IMG/VR virus record: IMGVR_UViG_3300033153_003603
Coordinates: 1-21,603 of that record
Source of the DNA: a virus
Reading direction: 5' to 3' (one strand)
DNA length: 21,603 nt
The notes beneath the pieces are model-generated. The model saw only the letters and a program-made list of their open reading frames with translations. It had not been told where the DNA came from and searched no databases. Each line of letters begins with the position of its first letter. Position 1 is the first letter of the stretch. This document shows, piece by piece, positions 21,483-21,603 of this stretch. The position numbers were made by a program, and so were the translations under genes.

Positions 21483-21603
21483 ATGGAAACAACGGAAACA
21501 AAAAACAATGATTTTGTAAAACGTGTAGTAAAGGCGTTTTCGGAAATGCCGGAAACTTTACCGGAAACACAGGGGCAGATCGGAAACAGGAAGTATACTT
21601 ATG
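21483..21603 (+). CDS. start of a truncated ORF, product unknown
   Basis: GGGAGGCGG precedes the ATG. The 40 visible codons read METTETKNNDFVKRVVKAFS, then EMPETLPETQGQIGNRKYTY, and the frame is open at the window edge. A Lys-Tyr-Thr-Tyr after a polar N-terminus is faintly reminiscent of ERF-type single-strand annealing proteins, but the fragment is too short to call. Confidence 0.5.
   Translation, partial: METTETKNNDFVKRVVKAFSEMPETLPETQGQIGNRKYTY

Overview
The window is about 21.6 kb of a tailed double-stranded DNA phage or prophage (Caudoviricetes). All supported genes are on the + strand, tightly packed, often overlapping by a few bases, and mostly preceded by bacterial Shine-Dalgarno sites. 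The head genes are HK97-type: terminase, HK97-like portal, U35 prohead protease, HK97-fold capsid. The tail genes are a tube protein, a chaperone pair with a frameshift signal, and a tape measure. No sheath gene is visible, so I infer a long non-contractile (siphovirus-like) tail. Base composition is moderately AT-rich. The host cannot be named. Sigma70-like promoters and a GTA-type holin only indicate a bacterium, possibly Gram-negative. No integrase, transposase or CRISPR array is visible.

Layout. (1) 1-1200: the 3' part of a Leu-type tRNA-like sequence with an oversized anticodon region, then a highly structured non-coding stretch of about 300 nt that closes with a 10-bp long-range stem and a T run. 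After it come two or three tiny ORFs, two strong hairpins and a promoter. (2) 1203-7352: head genes, i.e. probable small terminase, large terminase, portal, Mu F/SPP1 gp7-like protein, protease fused to an extra module, and major capsid protein. (3) 7437-10376: a putative capsid decoration protein, two small unknown proteins, connector and tail-completion proteins, and a Lys/Glu-rich protein. GC-rich hairpins lie between some of these genes. (4) 10378-18569: tail tube, tail assembly chaperone with a CCCTTTA -1 frameshift site, tape measure, a distal tail candidate, fibre-like proteins, and a large hub/baseplate protein whose reading frame breaks at a T10 run. (5) 18613-20128: lysis cassette with an M15-type endolysin and three small membrane proteins, one of them a GTA-type holin. 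A strong terminator follows. (6) 20229-end: phased A-tracts, a near-consensus promoter, a structured leader RNA, a row of very small genes with G-rich ribosome sites, a second promoter, a ribbon-helix-helix-like regulator, and the start of a gene that runs off the window.

Parts 1-5 look like a late (structural and lysis) operon read left to right, and part 6 like the start of another transcription unit, probably early. The points most worth a second look are the structured RNA with its tRNA-like domain at the left edge, the poly-T frame break in the hub gene, the frameshift site in the chaperone gene, the unknown module in the protease, and the folded leader RNA behind the curved promoter.
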